A stretch of 64,000 bases of DNA, taken from positions 1,426,001-1,490,000 of the forward strand of contig NZ_CP151726.1 in the NCBI RefSeq assembly GCF_038443385.1, written 5' to 3'. Shown here piece by piece: positions 50,322-59,876 of this stretch. This DNA comes from Stieleria varia (GTDB taxonomy: Bacteria > Planctomycetota > Planctomycetia > Pirellulales > Pirellulaceae). The notes beneath the pieces are model-generated. The model was not told the DNA's origin and did not search any database. It was given only the letters and a program-made list of their open reading frames with translations. Positions within the stretch are counted from its first letter, which is position 1. Every line of letters starts with the position of its first letter. Made by a program: the position numbers and the translations under genes.

Positions 50322-50527
50322 TCAACTTCTCTGGATTGAACTTCCTTGCACAGCGTCCCCTTGTTCCGGTCGTAGGGAATGGTTGTATGTGGAACGTCGT
50401 CGGGCGAGAAGTGTTTTGCGAGACGAATTTCGCAGAGAACGTGTTTGACAATGGGTCTCGAAACGGTTCCGCCCGCCATCGACGTGGAACGTCGAGCGAC
50501 ATTACTACAAGACACGCTCAAGTTCGC

Positions 50528-51454
50528 CTAGTTCACGATTCCTTTGGTGACGGTCATGAAGACGTCTTCGAGTGTCGGGTCTCGGTCGTTGAAGGACCTC
50601 ATGCGTACGCCTTCGCGGATCAATTGTTCCATCAGGTCCGCAAGTCCTTCGTCGCCCGTTTCCAATTCGACGATCACTCCGCCGGGTTTCATCTCCAGAG
50701 ATCTAAGGTGCGGGCTACTCCGCAGGATCGACAACCCGGCTTCCTCATTTTTCAGAAACTGGATGTCGACCAAGCGATTGCGTCGAATCTGTCGATAGAC
50801 ACTTTCGATCGGACCACTCATTAGCAATTGGCCTCGTTCGATGATGCCGATCGATGTGCAACAGTCGGCCAGTTCCGTCAGGATATGGCTACTGATCAAG
50901 ATCGTCTTGCCCATCTTGCGTAGCTCTTTGAGCAACGCCTTGACCTCCACGCGTGCTCGTGGGTCCAGACCGCTGGCGGGTTCGTCCAAAATCAGTACCG
51001 GCGGGTCGTGGACCAGTGTTTTGGCGAGACACAACCGTTGTTTCATCCCGCGGGAAAGGCCGTTGACGAAGTCGTCCCGTTTGTGGGTCAGGTCCAACAA
51101 CTCCAGCACGTTGCTGATGATCTGTTTGCGATCCTTGCGACCGATGCGATAGGCAACGGCAAAGAAATCCAGGAACTCCCAGACCCTCATGCCGTCGTAG
51201 ACGCCGAAGTTGTCCGGCATGTACCCGACCGACTGGCGCACGCCCACGGGGTCCGCCATCACATCGCAACCTGCGACCTCGCCTTGTCCGCGTGATGCCC
51301 TCAGCAGCGTCGCCAAAAAGCGGATCGTGGTGCTCTTGCCGGCGCCGTTGGGGCCGATGAAACCGAATGTTTCTCCGGCCGCGATGTGCAAGTCCAAGTT
51401 CTCGACCGCGGTGAAGTCCCCGTAGTCTTTTCCAAATCCCGTCAGTGTGATCAT
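50528..51454 (-). CDS. ABC transporter ATP-binding protein
   Basis: A 308-residue ABC ATPase. Walker A is FGFIGPNGAGKSTTIRFLAT (Gly34-Thr42), the signature is DDFVNGLSRGMKQRLCLAKT, and Walker B is VLILDEPASGLDPRARVEVK, followed by the switch His in LISSHILTELADCC. It fits the ABC-2 exporter subfamily (CcmA/NatA type) with a short C-terminal extension. Its gene begins 81 bases after the stop of the large lipoprotein gene on the same strand. No permease is next to it, unless the C-terminal membrane segments of that protein serve. The substrate is unknown. The pair resembles gliding-motility-type ABC (GldA/GldG) loci in arrangement, which is inference. Confidence 0.93.
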   Translation of the reverse strand: MITLTGFGKDYGDFTAVENLDLHIAAGETFGFIGPNGAGKSTTIRFLATLLRASRGQGEVAGCDVMADPVGVRQSVGYMPDNFGVYDGMRVWEFLDFFAVAYRIGRKDRKQIISNVLELLDLTHKRDDFVNGLSRGMKQRLCLAKTLVHDPPVLILDEPASGLDPRARVEVKALLKELRKMGKTILISSHILTELADCCTSIGIIERGQLLMSGPIESVYRQIRRNRLVDIQFLKNEEAGLSILRSSPHLRSLEMKPGGVIVELETGDEGLADLMEQLIREGVRMRSFNDRDPTLEDVFMTVTKGIVN

Positions 51455-51535
51455 GCGATGTTGATTCAGTTGTGGGGCAAAGCGTGCAGTGGAGAGTGGG
51501 AACCAGTTGCGAAATGAATGTTTTTCGGTTTTGAA

Positions 51536-53911
51536 TCAGTCGACCGAACGTCGGACGCGAACGAACTCCGTCGCCAGGTTTGCGTCGCGAGCCGGCTCGG
51601 GCAAATCAGCGTGCTGCAAATGGACCAGCACCAGGGTCTGAACAGCATGTTGACTGGCCGAAGGCGCAATTTCCATTCCTGGCAAATCGCCGTCGATTCT
51701 GCCCACGAGGCGAGTGGAACCACTTGGGATGGCCTCGGATGATGCGAATTGCCGAATCAACTGGGACATGTTCATCGGTAATGCCGAAGGGATTTCTGGC
51801 GTCGCCATCGAGCGGAGATTCACGTTGACTTGTTCGCCCGGCTCAATTTGGCCCACCAAAGCGGCAAGCAACTCGCCGGATTCGTTTTTGCTGACCACCA
51901 CTGCATCGAGCAATTCGTGATCCGTGTCGTTGGTGATCTTTCCGCCGGACCAAGTGAACTCACCGCCCAAGTCCAAGATTTGCTCGGCGTGCAAGAATCG
52001 CAGGCGGTTACTGGGAACCGCAAAGTTCGACAAGCTCGGACCTTCGTCATACGACGTCTGGAACGCGGTCGGCAGAAAACCATCCGAGTTGGGCTCGCCT
52101 TCCAAGGTGGCGGCGGCACCGTCGACGGTCTTGAACTGAACGTTGTATCGGCTTGAGAGGGAGTTATAGACGGCGATGAGTCGGGACACGTGACCACGGT
52201 TGTAACCTTGGTGGGTTTCCAGCAGAGCCAATTCCGTGTTGCTACGCGCAAATCCGATGTCCAACTGCGCTTGTCTGGCCGCCCAGATGGCACCACCAAC
52301 CGCGATCACGGGAACGGCCAGCCAGGCGTACTCCAATCGCCCGATGATCCGAAAGAACAGGTAGTTCAGAGGAACCAGGATCGCCAGATAGATCGCCAAG
52401 GAGCGAATCACCATCTTTGAGCCCGGAATCTCTATGCCGGCTTCTTTGGATAGGGTGTCGCGAAACAGTTGAATCGTGTCGCTGTTGTCTTTCCATCCGG
52501 AAATGCCGGTCAGCGGATCCACTCGTGTGAATCGATCATACGGGCTGGTCATCTTGCCGCCGTAGGTGGCGTCTGCACCGCGAAGTGCCGCGTCACGAGA
52601 GGTCAAGCGAAACTGCGAGTTCGCAGCGGCGTCTGACTCAAGATCCGTGCCCTCAAACGTCTGTACCAAGCCGGTAAATGGTGTCTCGTCTTCGTCGGTG
52701 GTTTGCGAAAAATCTTGAAACGTTCCTTCAATCCCCGTGTCTTTGGAGGCCGCATAGGTCCGCGCCGGACGCCTCAGGATCAATCCATTGATAAAACTTT
52801 GATACGAATCCCAGGTGTCGATCCATGCCTCCGTCAAGTCGATTCGCGGCTGTACCACATGGCCTCGTCCGACGCGACGTTGCAGGATCAAACTGCCCGT
52901 ATCGGGTAGGGCTTGGGCATCACGCTGCATTTGTCCATCGATTGCGATGCGGCTGCTTTCACTACGCATCAGTTCGACTTGCTTGTCGATCGATCGATCC
53001 GACTTGACCGCCCAACCTCTCAGCATTTCCTCCGCACCGTCATGATCCATTTCGACGTTTCCGCTCGGTTTGAGCGCTAACAAAGACTGCAGCTTTGTTT
53101 TCGCGACTGCTTCACTTGCCGAGGGGCCATTGACGATCAGCCGGCCACCAAAATGAACCCAATCGATCAACGCAGTTTGTTGCAGCGGAGTCAACGCATC
53201 CTCGGAGAGATCATCCCACACGACGACGGCCGTACTGGTCAAATCCAACATGGTTTCCGGCAGCGGCAACACACCATCGGTTGCGGGAAAGACGATGCGA
53301 TAGTTGGGCTGGCTCTTGTCCGCGAACTCGTTGCGGACGGGACGCACCCAGTCCGCCGTCTGCCACTTCGCGAATCGCTCGGGACGCGTGGTCAACACGA
53401 CGAAGAAGAACTCGGTGCTCCTCATCAAGTTGATCGGTTGCTGGCCGGTGTCGAACAAGCCGCCGTTGCGGGGCACAAGCTGGCTGCTCAAGTTCATCTT
53501 CGACTGGGAGACCGACATCGGTGTCGGGACACGCAAACGGAAATCGAAGTCCCGCATCTGCCCTTTGACCAGTGTGGCCGGACGCGACGAGATATCGGAT
53601 TTCAACTCAGCGATCTGCTTGAAACCTTCGTCGGTGATCCGCATGGACGCGATCGACCGTAATTCGCCTCGCACGTCATCCTTGTTGCTGCGGATGGCTT
53701 GCGAGGCAGTGATCCAGTGGCCGGGTTTGGCGGCACTGAAGGCCGTGTTTCTGTCGGCGGGGAAAGCCAACGTGGGGCCGGGTGTGTAAGCGGCTCGGGG
53801 CGCATTTTCATCCTCCGGCTTTTCTTTGTCGGCTTGCTGACGGCATCCGTCGCAACCAACGATCAGCGGAACGAGTACGAACGCCAAGACGAATAGGACG
53901 CTGCGCTGCAT
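51536..53911 (-). CDS. Large lipoprotein/membrane protein, probable partner of the ABC ATPase
   Basis: About 791 residues, started at ATG 53911 (MQRSVLFVLAFVLVPLIVGC), where IVGC is a plausible lipobox. The upstream open frame reads as non-protein. The middle contains a Rossmann-like block (TSTAVVVWDDLSEDALTPLQ, then QQTALIDWVHFGGRLIVNGP) reminiscent of class I glutamine-amidotransferase-like folds used as binding domains. Two close hydrophobic segments lie near residues 525-570 (AIYLAILVPLNYLFFRIIG and YAWLAVPVIAVGGAIWAA). A beta-rich C-terminal part (GELLAALVGQIEPGEQVNVN) follows. The gene precedes the ABC ATPase gene. Function is otherwise unknown. Confidence 0.73.
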   Translation of the reverse strand: MQRSVLFVLAFVLVPLIVGCDGCRQQADKEKPEDENAPRAAYTPGPTLAFPADRNTAFSAAKPGHWITASQAIRSNKDDVRGELRSIASMRITDEGFKQIAELKSDISSRPATLVKGQMRDFDFRLRVPTPMSVSQSKMNLSSQLVPRNGGLFDTGQQPINLMRSTEFFFVVLTTRPERFAKWQTADWVRPVRNEFADKSQPNYRIVFPATDGVLPLPETMLDLTSTAVVVWDDLSEDALTPLQQTALIDWVHFGGRLIVNGPSASEAVAKTKLQSLLALKPSGNVEMDHDGAEEMLRGWAVKSDRSIDKQVELMRSESSRIAIDGQMQRDAQALPDTGSLILQRRVGRGHVVQPRIDLTEAWIDTWDSYQSFINGLILRRPARTYAASKDTGIEGTFQDFSQTTDEDETPFTGLVQTFEGTDLESDAAANSQFRLTSRDAALRGADATYGGKMTSPYDRFTRVDPLTGISGWKDNSDTIQLFRDTLSKEAGIEIPGSKMVIRSLAIYLAILVPLNYLFFRIIGRLEYAWLAVPVIAVGGAIWAARQAQLDIGFARSNTELALLETHQGYNRGHVSRLIAVYNSLSSRYNVQFKTVDGAAATLEGEPNSDGFLPTAFQTSYDEGPSLSNFAVPSNRLRFLHAEQILDLGGEFTWSGGKITNDTDHELLDAVVVSKNESGELLAALVGQIEPGEQVNVNLRSMATPEIPSALPMNMSQLIRQFASSEAIPSGSTRLVGRIDGDLPGMEIAPSASQHAVQTLVLVHLQHADLPEPARDANLATEFVRVRRSVD

Positions 53912-54112
53912 GGAGAGTAGGATCGTTCGGGGGGACGACGTGTGACCATGCAGATTGTAAGCGATCACGCTCCGGTCATGGCAGCGGTCGACAAATCTCG
54001 GACGATTTGTTGAGCAAACGCTGAGGCAGGGGCTTTCCGTGCTTGGCTGTACCGCACCGAGATTAGCAGCCAAGCACAAAATGAGGCAGACACGCGATAT
54101 TTGCCCGATTAC

Positions 54113-54586
54113 CTAAACAGGCCGATCACCGCTTGCGAAGATCGCGCTGAGGTACAGTCCGCTGCCGGTGGCGACCGGCTCGGTCTGTTTCAGATAGCAC
54201 CTCACCTCGCGCATCAAGTCACGGCGAGAAATCTGCCCCAACAGACGGCGATTCTCACCTAGCACCGGCAGCCGACGACAGGATGCATCCAGAAAGGTTT
54301 GGGCGATCGTCAGGAAGCTTGTGTTGACATCGATCGTCGGTGGGTCGGTGTCGACAAAGGACATCAGGTTGGACGAAGGCATTTGTTCGTAAGCGGTGTC
54401 GACGACGAATCGCACACAGGACTTTTCCGAAAATGTGCCCAGAAAGCGATCGTCTGCGTCCACCACCGGCGCACCAGATATTCTGTGTTTGAGCAAAACA
54501 TCCAACGCGGCCAACACGTCCATCTCAGGAGACAGGGTCAGCAGATTGGAAACCATCATTTCCCCGGCAGTGATGTTTGGCATCAT
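54113..54586 (-). CDS. Protein with two CBS domains
   Basis: About 157 residues, started at ATG 54586 or 54583 because AGGT lies 8 to 11 bases upstream of them (an ATG at 54592 would be too close). The first CBS domain is TAGEMMVSNLLTLSPEMDVL to SGAPVVDADDRFLGTFSEKS, and the second is TDPPTIDVNTSFLTIAQTFL to RRLPVLGENRRLLGQISRRD. Tandem CBS domains bind adenosine nucleotides such as AMP, ATP or SAM and act as regulatory modules. No catalytic domain is attached, so it is a stand-alone regulator. It is alone on its strand here. Its partner is unknown. Confidence 0.87.
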   Translation of the reverse strand: MMPNITAGEMMVSNLLTLSPEMDVLAALDVLLKHRISGAPVVDADDRFLGTFSEKSCVRFVVDTAYEQMPSSNLMSFVDTDPPTIDVNTSFLTIAQTFLDASCRRLPVLGENRRLLGQISRRDLMREVRCYLKQTEPVATGSGLYLSAIFASGDRPV

Positions 54587-54878
54587 GAGCATGTACCTGA
54601 TAAGTGGAAAGAAGCAGAACACCAAGCAGGTCACCCACCTGCATTGAGAAATCAATCCTCCCGCACCTTGAAATCCAATGTCAAGCAAATTCCAATCGAC
54701 TTTGTCCTTGCCCGGCGAGACAGAGCCCACCATCGGGCATCGCCGGCTGAACACTGGTCTCGCCAGAATCACGCCCAAGCGTTACGTTTTAGGCACTTCA
54801 GTGACGCATGACAGGTGACGTTTTGGTGACGATGACTTGCATTGTGATTGTTTTCACAAACACAGAGAGAGTGGAGCG

Positions 54879-55358
54879 ATGAACGGTACTTGGGTCGAAA
54901 TCGAATTTGATTGCTTGCCACTGCGTAGCGTGTCACGGTTGGATGTGCCGCTCGATGCGTCACCCGTGTACGAGCAGTTTGTCTTGCGGGTCAAGCGAGC
55001 GATGGACAAGCACGGCACGCACAATGCCTATTATCTGCATCGTGGCACTTGCGTGTTTCATCTCACGAACGATCCCGATCATGGTGAGATATCGTTTCGA
55101 TTTGAGGGGACCGTCCTGACCGGCAGCAAGGATCGCCAGACCAAGTCGGTCGATATCACGACGGAGCTCAGGCGTGAAACCTGCGGTTGGCTCAATGAGC
55201 CGATCGTGCAATTCTTTGCCGAAACGGTTCAGCACGCCATCTTGGTGGAATTCAATCGCTATATCCAGGCCGGAGATTTGACCAAAACGGAAGAACGGAT
55301 CTCCAAGTTGGCCGAGCAGAACGAACTGACCGACGGATTCGTCGGCATGTACCTGTGA
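54879..55358 (+). CDS. Hypothetical protein (159 aa)
   Basis: A soluble 159-residue protein read from ATG 54879 (MNGTWVEIEFDCLPLRSVSR), with GTGGAG just upstream. It has a mix of strands and helices (YYLHRGTCVFHLTNDPDHGE, then EISFRFEGTVLTGS) and a helical end (LTKTEERISKLAEQNELTDG). There is no signal peptide, membrane segment or known motif. It precedes the transporter gene on the same strand by 90 bases; whether they are co-transcribed is unclear. Family not recognised, but the codon use is like that of the neighbours. Confidence 0.72.
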   Translation: MNGTWVEIEFDCLPLRSVSRLDVPLDASPVYEQFVLRVKRAMDKHGTHNAYYLHRGTCVFHLTNDPDHGEISFRFEGTVLTGSKDRQTKSVDITTELRRETCGWLNEPIVQFFAETVQHAILVEFNRYIQAGDLTKTEERISKLAEQNELTDGFVGMYL

Positions 55359-55448
55359 GTGATGTGTTTTCAACGGCCAGGCATCACGACGATGACTGTT
55401 TTAGCACCGTGATCTGCGATTCCTGCAACATTTGACCCGGAACATTTC

Positions 55449-57659
55449 ATGTCCAGCGGCAACCGACCGAGCGATGGAGTTCGCAACGTCGGAAATCAAT
55501 TCGGCACCTTCGGCGGCGTCTTCACCCCCTGCGTGCTGACGATCCTCGGCGTCATCATGTTCCTGAGGTTCGGATTCGTCGTCGGGCAATCCGGGCTGTT
55601 GCTCGCGTTGGTGATCGTCACCGCCAGCAAGATTATCACGCTGTTGACCACGTTGTCGTTGTCCGCCATCGCGACCAACACGCGTGTCGAGGGCGGCGGC
55701 GCCTACTTTCTGATCAGCCGTAGCCTCGGCCCCGAGTTCGGCGGCGCGATCGGATTGCTGTTCTTTGCCGCCCAAGCACTCTCGGTCGCGATGTACGTGA
55801 TCGGATTCACGGAAGCCCTGATGTTCTTTCTGCCCGAAGGAACCTCGGCGATGCTGGTCGCGACCATTGCCAACGTCATCGTGTGCGGCTGTGTTTGGAT
55901 CGGTGCCGGATGGACGTTACGGATCCAATACGGAATTCTCGCTGCCGTCGTCCTGTCATTGATTTCGTTTTACGTCGGTGCGTTTCAATCGTTTGATATG
56001 GAAACACTCCGCTCGAACATGGGGCCGTCGTTCACCGGCAATGAATCCTTTTGGAGCGTGTTCGCGTTGTTCTTTCCCGCCGTGACGGGAATCATGGCCG
56101 GTGCCAATATGTCCGGCGACTTGCGTGAACCCGGCCGAAGTATTCCCAGGGGAACGATCGCGGCGGTCGGTGTTACGTTCCTGATCTACGCGTCGCAAGC
56201 CGTTTTCTTAGCCGGTGCGGGTGACCGACAAGCTTTGATCGATGACAACTTGATCATCTCCAAGATCGCGATGATTCCTTTGCTGATCAGCGCGGGCGTC
56301 TTCTCAGCAACGTTGTCTTCGGCGCTGGGCAGCATGATGGGTGCGCCGCGGATCTTGCAATCGCTGGCCAAGGACAGGCTGTTTCGTTCACTCAATCCGA
56401 TGGCAGCCGGTTCTCGCAAGGACGGCGAGCCACGGCGGGCCGTGATCGTCACCGGAGTGATCGCTCAGTCGGGCATCATGCTGGCCAATCTCGATACGAT
56501 CGCGCCGTTGATCACGATGGCGTTTTTGCTGACGTATGGCTTGCTGAATCTCGCGACGTTTTATGAAGCGATCACGAACAATCCGAGTTATCGACCCCAG
56601 TTTCGCTACTGCCACTGGACGACTTCTCTGGCCGGCGCGGTCGGCTGTGGCGCGGTGATGCTACTGATCGATTGGCGATGGGCAACCGTGGCAACCGGAT
56701 TGGTCGCCGTGATGCATTGGTACCTCACACGCGTCGGTATCACGACCGACTGGGGCAACCTCAGCAGCGGGCTGTTGTTCGAACGGACACGGCAAAACTT
56801 GCTGAAACTGGAGGACGACCTGTACCACCCCAAGAACTGGAGGCCGTTCGTTCTGGCGCTCAGCGGTAGCGGTTTCTCACGACCGCACTTGGTCGTTTTC
56901 GGCCACTGGCTGACCAGCGAAACCGGTATCCTGACGCTCGGTCAAGTCATCCCGGGGGAGCTGGGCGACCATCAACAACGGTTGACTTCTCAAGAACGTA
57001 TTCTGCACACTATGATCGGCGATCTTGGACTCAGTGCGTTTCCTGCGGTCGTGGTCGCCGCTAACTACACACGTGGCGTGGAAGCACTCGTGCAATGCCA
57101 AGGTCTTGGTCAACTTCGCCCCAACGTGGTCCTGCTCGGCTGTCCCCTGCAAGCAGAGCGCATGCAGGCGTTTGGTCGGTTGTTGCGTAACATCGAAGGC
57201 CTGCAGCGCAGCGTGATTGTCTTGCGGCAAACCGATGACCCGGACGAAGACATGTCAGCGCCGACGGGCACGATCGACGTCTGGTGGCGTGGTCGAGCCA
57301 ACGGTGAACTGATGGTGTTGATCGCACACTTGATCTTGTTGAACTCCAGTTGGCGAGGACGCCAGTTGCGATTGCTACGCGTAGTGGAGAGTGATGCGGG
57401 GATCGAGGAAGTCGACTTGCACTTGGCAGGGCTGCTCAAGGAAGCCCGGATCCCGGGGGTCACCAAAGTCGTTGTCTCGTCAGACTCGACCGCTGCTATT
57501 CAAACCACCAGTCGCAACGCCGCTCTGGTCATCTTGGGATTTCAGACACCAGCGGACAGCGACGACGAGCAGTGGCTGGAACGCATCGACGCGTTGGCTG
57601 GCGATCTGCCACGCGTCGCCTTTGTGCGAAGCGCTGGCGGCATGCTGCTGAAATCCTGA
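55449..57659 (+). CDS. SLC12-type cation-chloride cotransporter / APC-superfamily permease
   Basis: A 736-residue polytopic membrane protein. The first helix region (QFGTFGGVFTPCVLTILGV) is typical of cation-chloride cotransporters, and helix 1 continues IMFLRFGFVVGQSGLLLALV, then RVEGGGAYFLISRSLGPEFG, a conserved loop of the family. The block FPAVTGIMAGANMSGDLREP is the hallmark of helix 6 in SLC12. About 12 membrane helices occupy residues 20-450. The C-terminal part (residues 450-736) is a soluble domain containing HLVVFGHWLTSETGILTLGQ and VVVAANYTRGVEALVQCQGL. It may move K+, Na+ and Cl- together. The stop abuts that of the convergent gene. Confidence 0.93.
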   Translation: MSSGNRPSDGVRNVGNQFGTFGGVFTPCVLTILGVIMFLRFGFVVGQSGLLLALVIVTASKIITLLTTLSLSAIATNTRVEGGGAYFLISRSLGPEFGGAIGLLFFAAQALSVAMYVIGFTEALMFFLPEGTSAMLVATIANVIVCGCVWIGAGWTLRIQYGILAAVVLSLISFYVGAFQSFDMETLRSNMGPSFTGNESFWSVFALFFPAVTGIMAGANMSGDLREPGRSIPRGTIAAVGVTFLIYASQAVFLAGAGDRQALIDDNLIISKIAMIPLLISAGVFSATLSSALGSMMGAPRILQSLAKDRLFRSLNPMAAGSRKDGEPRRAVIVTGVIAQSGIMLANLDTIAPLITMAFLLTYGLLNLATFYEAITNNPSYRPQFRYCHWTTSLAGAVGCGAVMLLIDWRWATVATGLVAVMHWYLTRVGITTDWGNLSSGLLFERTRQNLLKLEDDLYHPKNWRPFVLALSGSGFSRPHLVVFGHWLTSETGILTLGQVIPGELGDHQQRLTSQERILHTMIGDLGLSAFPAVVVAANYTRGVEALVQCQGLGQLRPNVVLLGCPLQAERMQAFGRLLRNIEGLQRSVIVLRQTDDPDEDMSAPTGTIDVWWRGRANGELMVLIAHLILLNSSWRGRQLRLLRVVESDAGIEEVDLHLAGLLKEARIPGVTKVVVSSDSTAAIQTTSRNAALVILGFQTPADSDDEQWLERIDALAGDLPRVAFVRSAGGMLLKS

Positions 57660-58184
57660 TCACTCTTTGACAATGCGTCCGAACAAGTGGCCGCCGTGCT
57701 CGTCGTGTTGCCAACTGCCGGCATAACGTCCACGGCGAATCATCACCCGTGCATCAAACGTTCCCATGCCAGGGATCCACATCGAGTCCAGTGTGATCAC
57801 CGGCGTTTCACCCGCCCACAAGATCTTGATCTCCAAGGGGACTTCCTGATCCACATCGCCGTACTTGATCCGTGCCGTCATGCGATACATGTCCGCTGCG
57901 GGCAACTTTTCACATTTGCTGATCGTGTACTCCTCCGTCTTGGGCAACGTGTCCTCTTTGCCGTCGACCGTGAACTTGCCCACGAACTTGCAGTTGCTCA
58001 AGTACTCGGCGAGTTCTTGTTCACGCTTGACGCCCGGTGAAGCATCGGAAGCCGCCTGGGCTGGTTCGGACGCAGGTTTCTGGGCAGGAGTTTGAGGCGA
58101 ATCTTGAGCTGAGCAGGCAGCACCGACGAGGACACAGCAAGACAGAGCGATCAACAAGCGGTTGGGGACATTCAGGCAGGACAT
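57660..58184 (-). CDS. Exported hypothetical protein (174 aa)
   Basis: A secreted protein with signal peptide (VPNRLLIALSCCVLVGAACS) ending near CSAQDS; the cysteine could instead be a weak lipobox. A Pro/Ala-rich linker follows (QTPAQKPASEPAQAASDASP). The compact part starts KREQELAEYLSNCKFVGKFT and ends with LDSMWIPGMGTFDARVMIR and YAGSWQHDEHGGHLFGRIVK, a beta-rich domain. No catalytic motif is visible. I believe similar secreted proteins occur in planctomycetes but cannot name the family. Its stop is directly beside the stop of the SLC12-type gene, with no gap for a terminator between these convergent genes. Confidence 0.75.
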   Translation of the reverse strand: MSCLNVPNRLLIALSCCVLVGAACSAQDSPQTPAQKPASEPAQAASDASPGVKREQELAEYLSNCKFVGKFTVDGKEDTLPKTEEYTISKCEKLPAADMYRMTARIKYGDVDQEVPLEIKILWAGETPVITLDSMWIPGMGTFDARVMIRRGRYAGSWQHDEHGGHLFGRIVKE

Positions 58185-58555
58185 GGAAGATCTCGTATTC
58201 GCTTGAGAGGGATTGGAAACACACGGAGCGATTGCCGCTGGAGTTCGCGGTCTGCACCGACTGTTGCGGACAGTTCACCGTCATTGTAGTGCCCTCGCCA
58301 CGAGCCCGAAGCCGCCAGACCAAAATGTCCACTGCGGCCACGTTGGATTACGTATGAGCCGCCACGCGATAGCGTTCGGTTCTCACGCACCTACTCAGGA
58401 AGCGGACGCAAATGCGTGGGGTCTGATGCGAGCATTCTGTCTCGATCGGCGGATTCATCCTTGACTCAGCGGCACGGTGGTCCGATGATTCTTGTTGCCG
58501 ATCGCTTCTTCCTCAGGGAAAGTGACGATCGAAACACCTTGGAGTTCCCTCTATC
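58185..58555. other. Gap upstream of the tmRNA gene
   Basis: About 370 bases without a supported gene on either strand. It must hold the promoters of the secreted-protein gene (-) and of ssrA (+). I could not assign promoter boxes with confidence. Confidence 0.5.
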
Positions 58556-58925
<370 letters not shown>

Positions 58926-58934
58926 TTTTGAAAG

Positions 58935-58965
58935 GCACTTGTGATTCGTCACAAGTGCTTTTTTT
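58935..58965 (+). terminator. Factor-independent terminator of ssrA
   Basis: A perfect 10-bp stem GCACTTGTGA / TCACAAGTGC with a TTCG loop is followed by seven T (58959-58965). It begins 10 bases after the tmRNA 3' end. Confidence 0.96.
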
Positions 58966-59089
58966 GTGCTCTGTGGCTGGGGACGAGCGAAAAATAACGG
59001 ATTTAGCTTGGGCACTCGCTGTGAGCGCTGCGTTGAGCTTGGCATTTGACACTCCTCAGTCGACGAAGTGATCTGCCAAATCCGACAGA

Positions 59090-59153
59090 TGGGACCTATG
59101 GGACTGATAGGACCGATGGGTCTTATCGGTCGCATTTGTCCTATTGGTCCCAT
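59090..59153. repeat. Degenerate 9-bp period short tandem repeats
   Basis: The plus strand repeats GGGACCTAT / GGGACTGATA / GGACCGATG with a period near 9 bases; read on the minus strand this encodes Gly-Pro-Ile units. Only a low-complexity repeat is supported here. From memory such runs often accompany GxxExxY-family genes in planctomycetes, and a fragment of one follows at 59403. Confidence 0.6.
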
Positions 59154-59402
59154 TCGATTTCGTCAAACGGTAATCTCGCCGACGAATACCGATGTGGAAC
59201 GCCATACGCCGCAGTTCTCCTCGGTTGCATCGCTCCCTATCTAGAAGCTCAATGTAGACGTCGCATCGGTGTGAAAGCCGAAGTGAGAAACGTGTGTGAT
59301 CCTCAGCGATGTCGTCGCAAACACACATGCCAGTTAGCCCGTTGTCGCAAAGAGCAAGCTTGAGCAGACCGACGCGATTGAGTCGGTATCGAAGGAACGC
59401 CG

Positions 59403-59489
59403 CTGTTGATCGACGCTGAATTGATTGAAGAGATGATCGGAGCGGCAATTGAGGTGCCTAACATCTTGGGGCCGCATCTTGTGGCCTGA
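59403..59489 (+). pseudogene. Relic of a GxxExxY-family protein gene
   Basis: The 29-codon reading LLIDAELIEEMIGAAIEVPN followed by ILGPHLVA ends at TGA 59487-59489. It matches the usual N-terminal block of GxxExxY proteins, in which 'IIGAAIEVHKELGPGLLES.Y' is typical. The rest of the gene, including the GxxExxY motif, is not found downstream, so this is a truncated copy. No start codon or ribosome site is evident. Confidence 0.6.
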
Positions 59490-59759
59490 ACTCTTGGAGT
59501 CAATAGCGTAGAGCATGGGGTGTTACCCCCATGCGTTTGAAAACACCCGTGGCCCAAAGTGGATGATGGCAGTCCATGGCAAACATCAATCGTGGCTTGA
59601 GACTAGCAACTATTGACGCGGCAAAGCGAAAGGGTTTTCCGCCAAACCGGAGGTTGCTGTGGCGTTCGTGTTTCTCAGCAGGTTCAAGGAGAGATTGTCT
59701 GCAAAAAGGATGATTTCATTAGCGGATTCGGCAGTGAGATCTCAAAAGACATTCTAGCG

Positions 59760-59876
59760 TTGAAGACTGTGGCACTTGTTGCTGTCGGCTGTTACGTGCA
59801 CGCGCCGAGTGTTCACGCTAAGCCAGTTTTCAACTCTTGTGATTCCAGATGTTGTGCGTTTCAACTCCAAAACTGA
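59760..59876 (+). CDS. Possible tiny exported peptide (38 aa), weakly supported
   Basis: A TTG-started frame reads LKTVALVAVGCYVHAPSVHA followed by KPVFNSCDSRCCAFQLQN. It looks like a short signal peptide and a Cys-rich mature end. It overlaps the start of the next gene by 28 bases. There is no clear ribosome site, and the frame stays open upstream, so the start is a guess. Confidence 0.3.
   Translation: MKTVALVAVGCYVHAPSVHAKPVFNSCDSRCCAFQLQN

Noticed and set aside
59056-59448. 130-codon open frame on the minus strand near the GxxExxY relic
   Set aside because: It reads through the 9-bp repeats and across the GxxExxY relic in antisense; no motif supports it.
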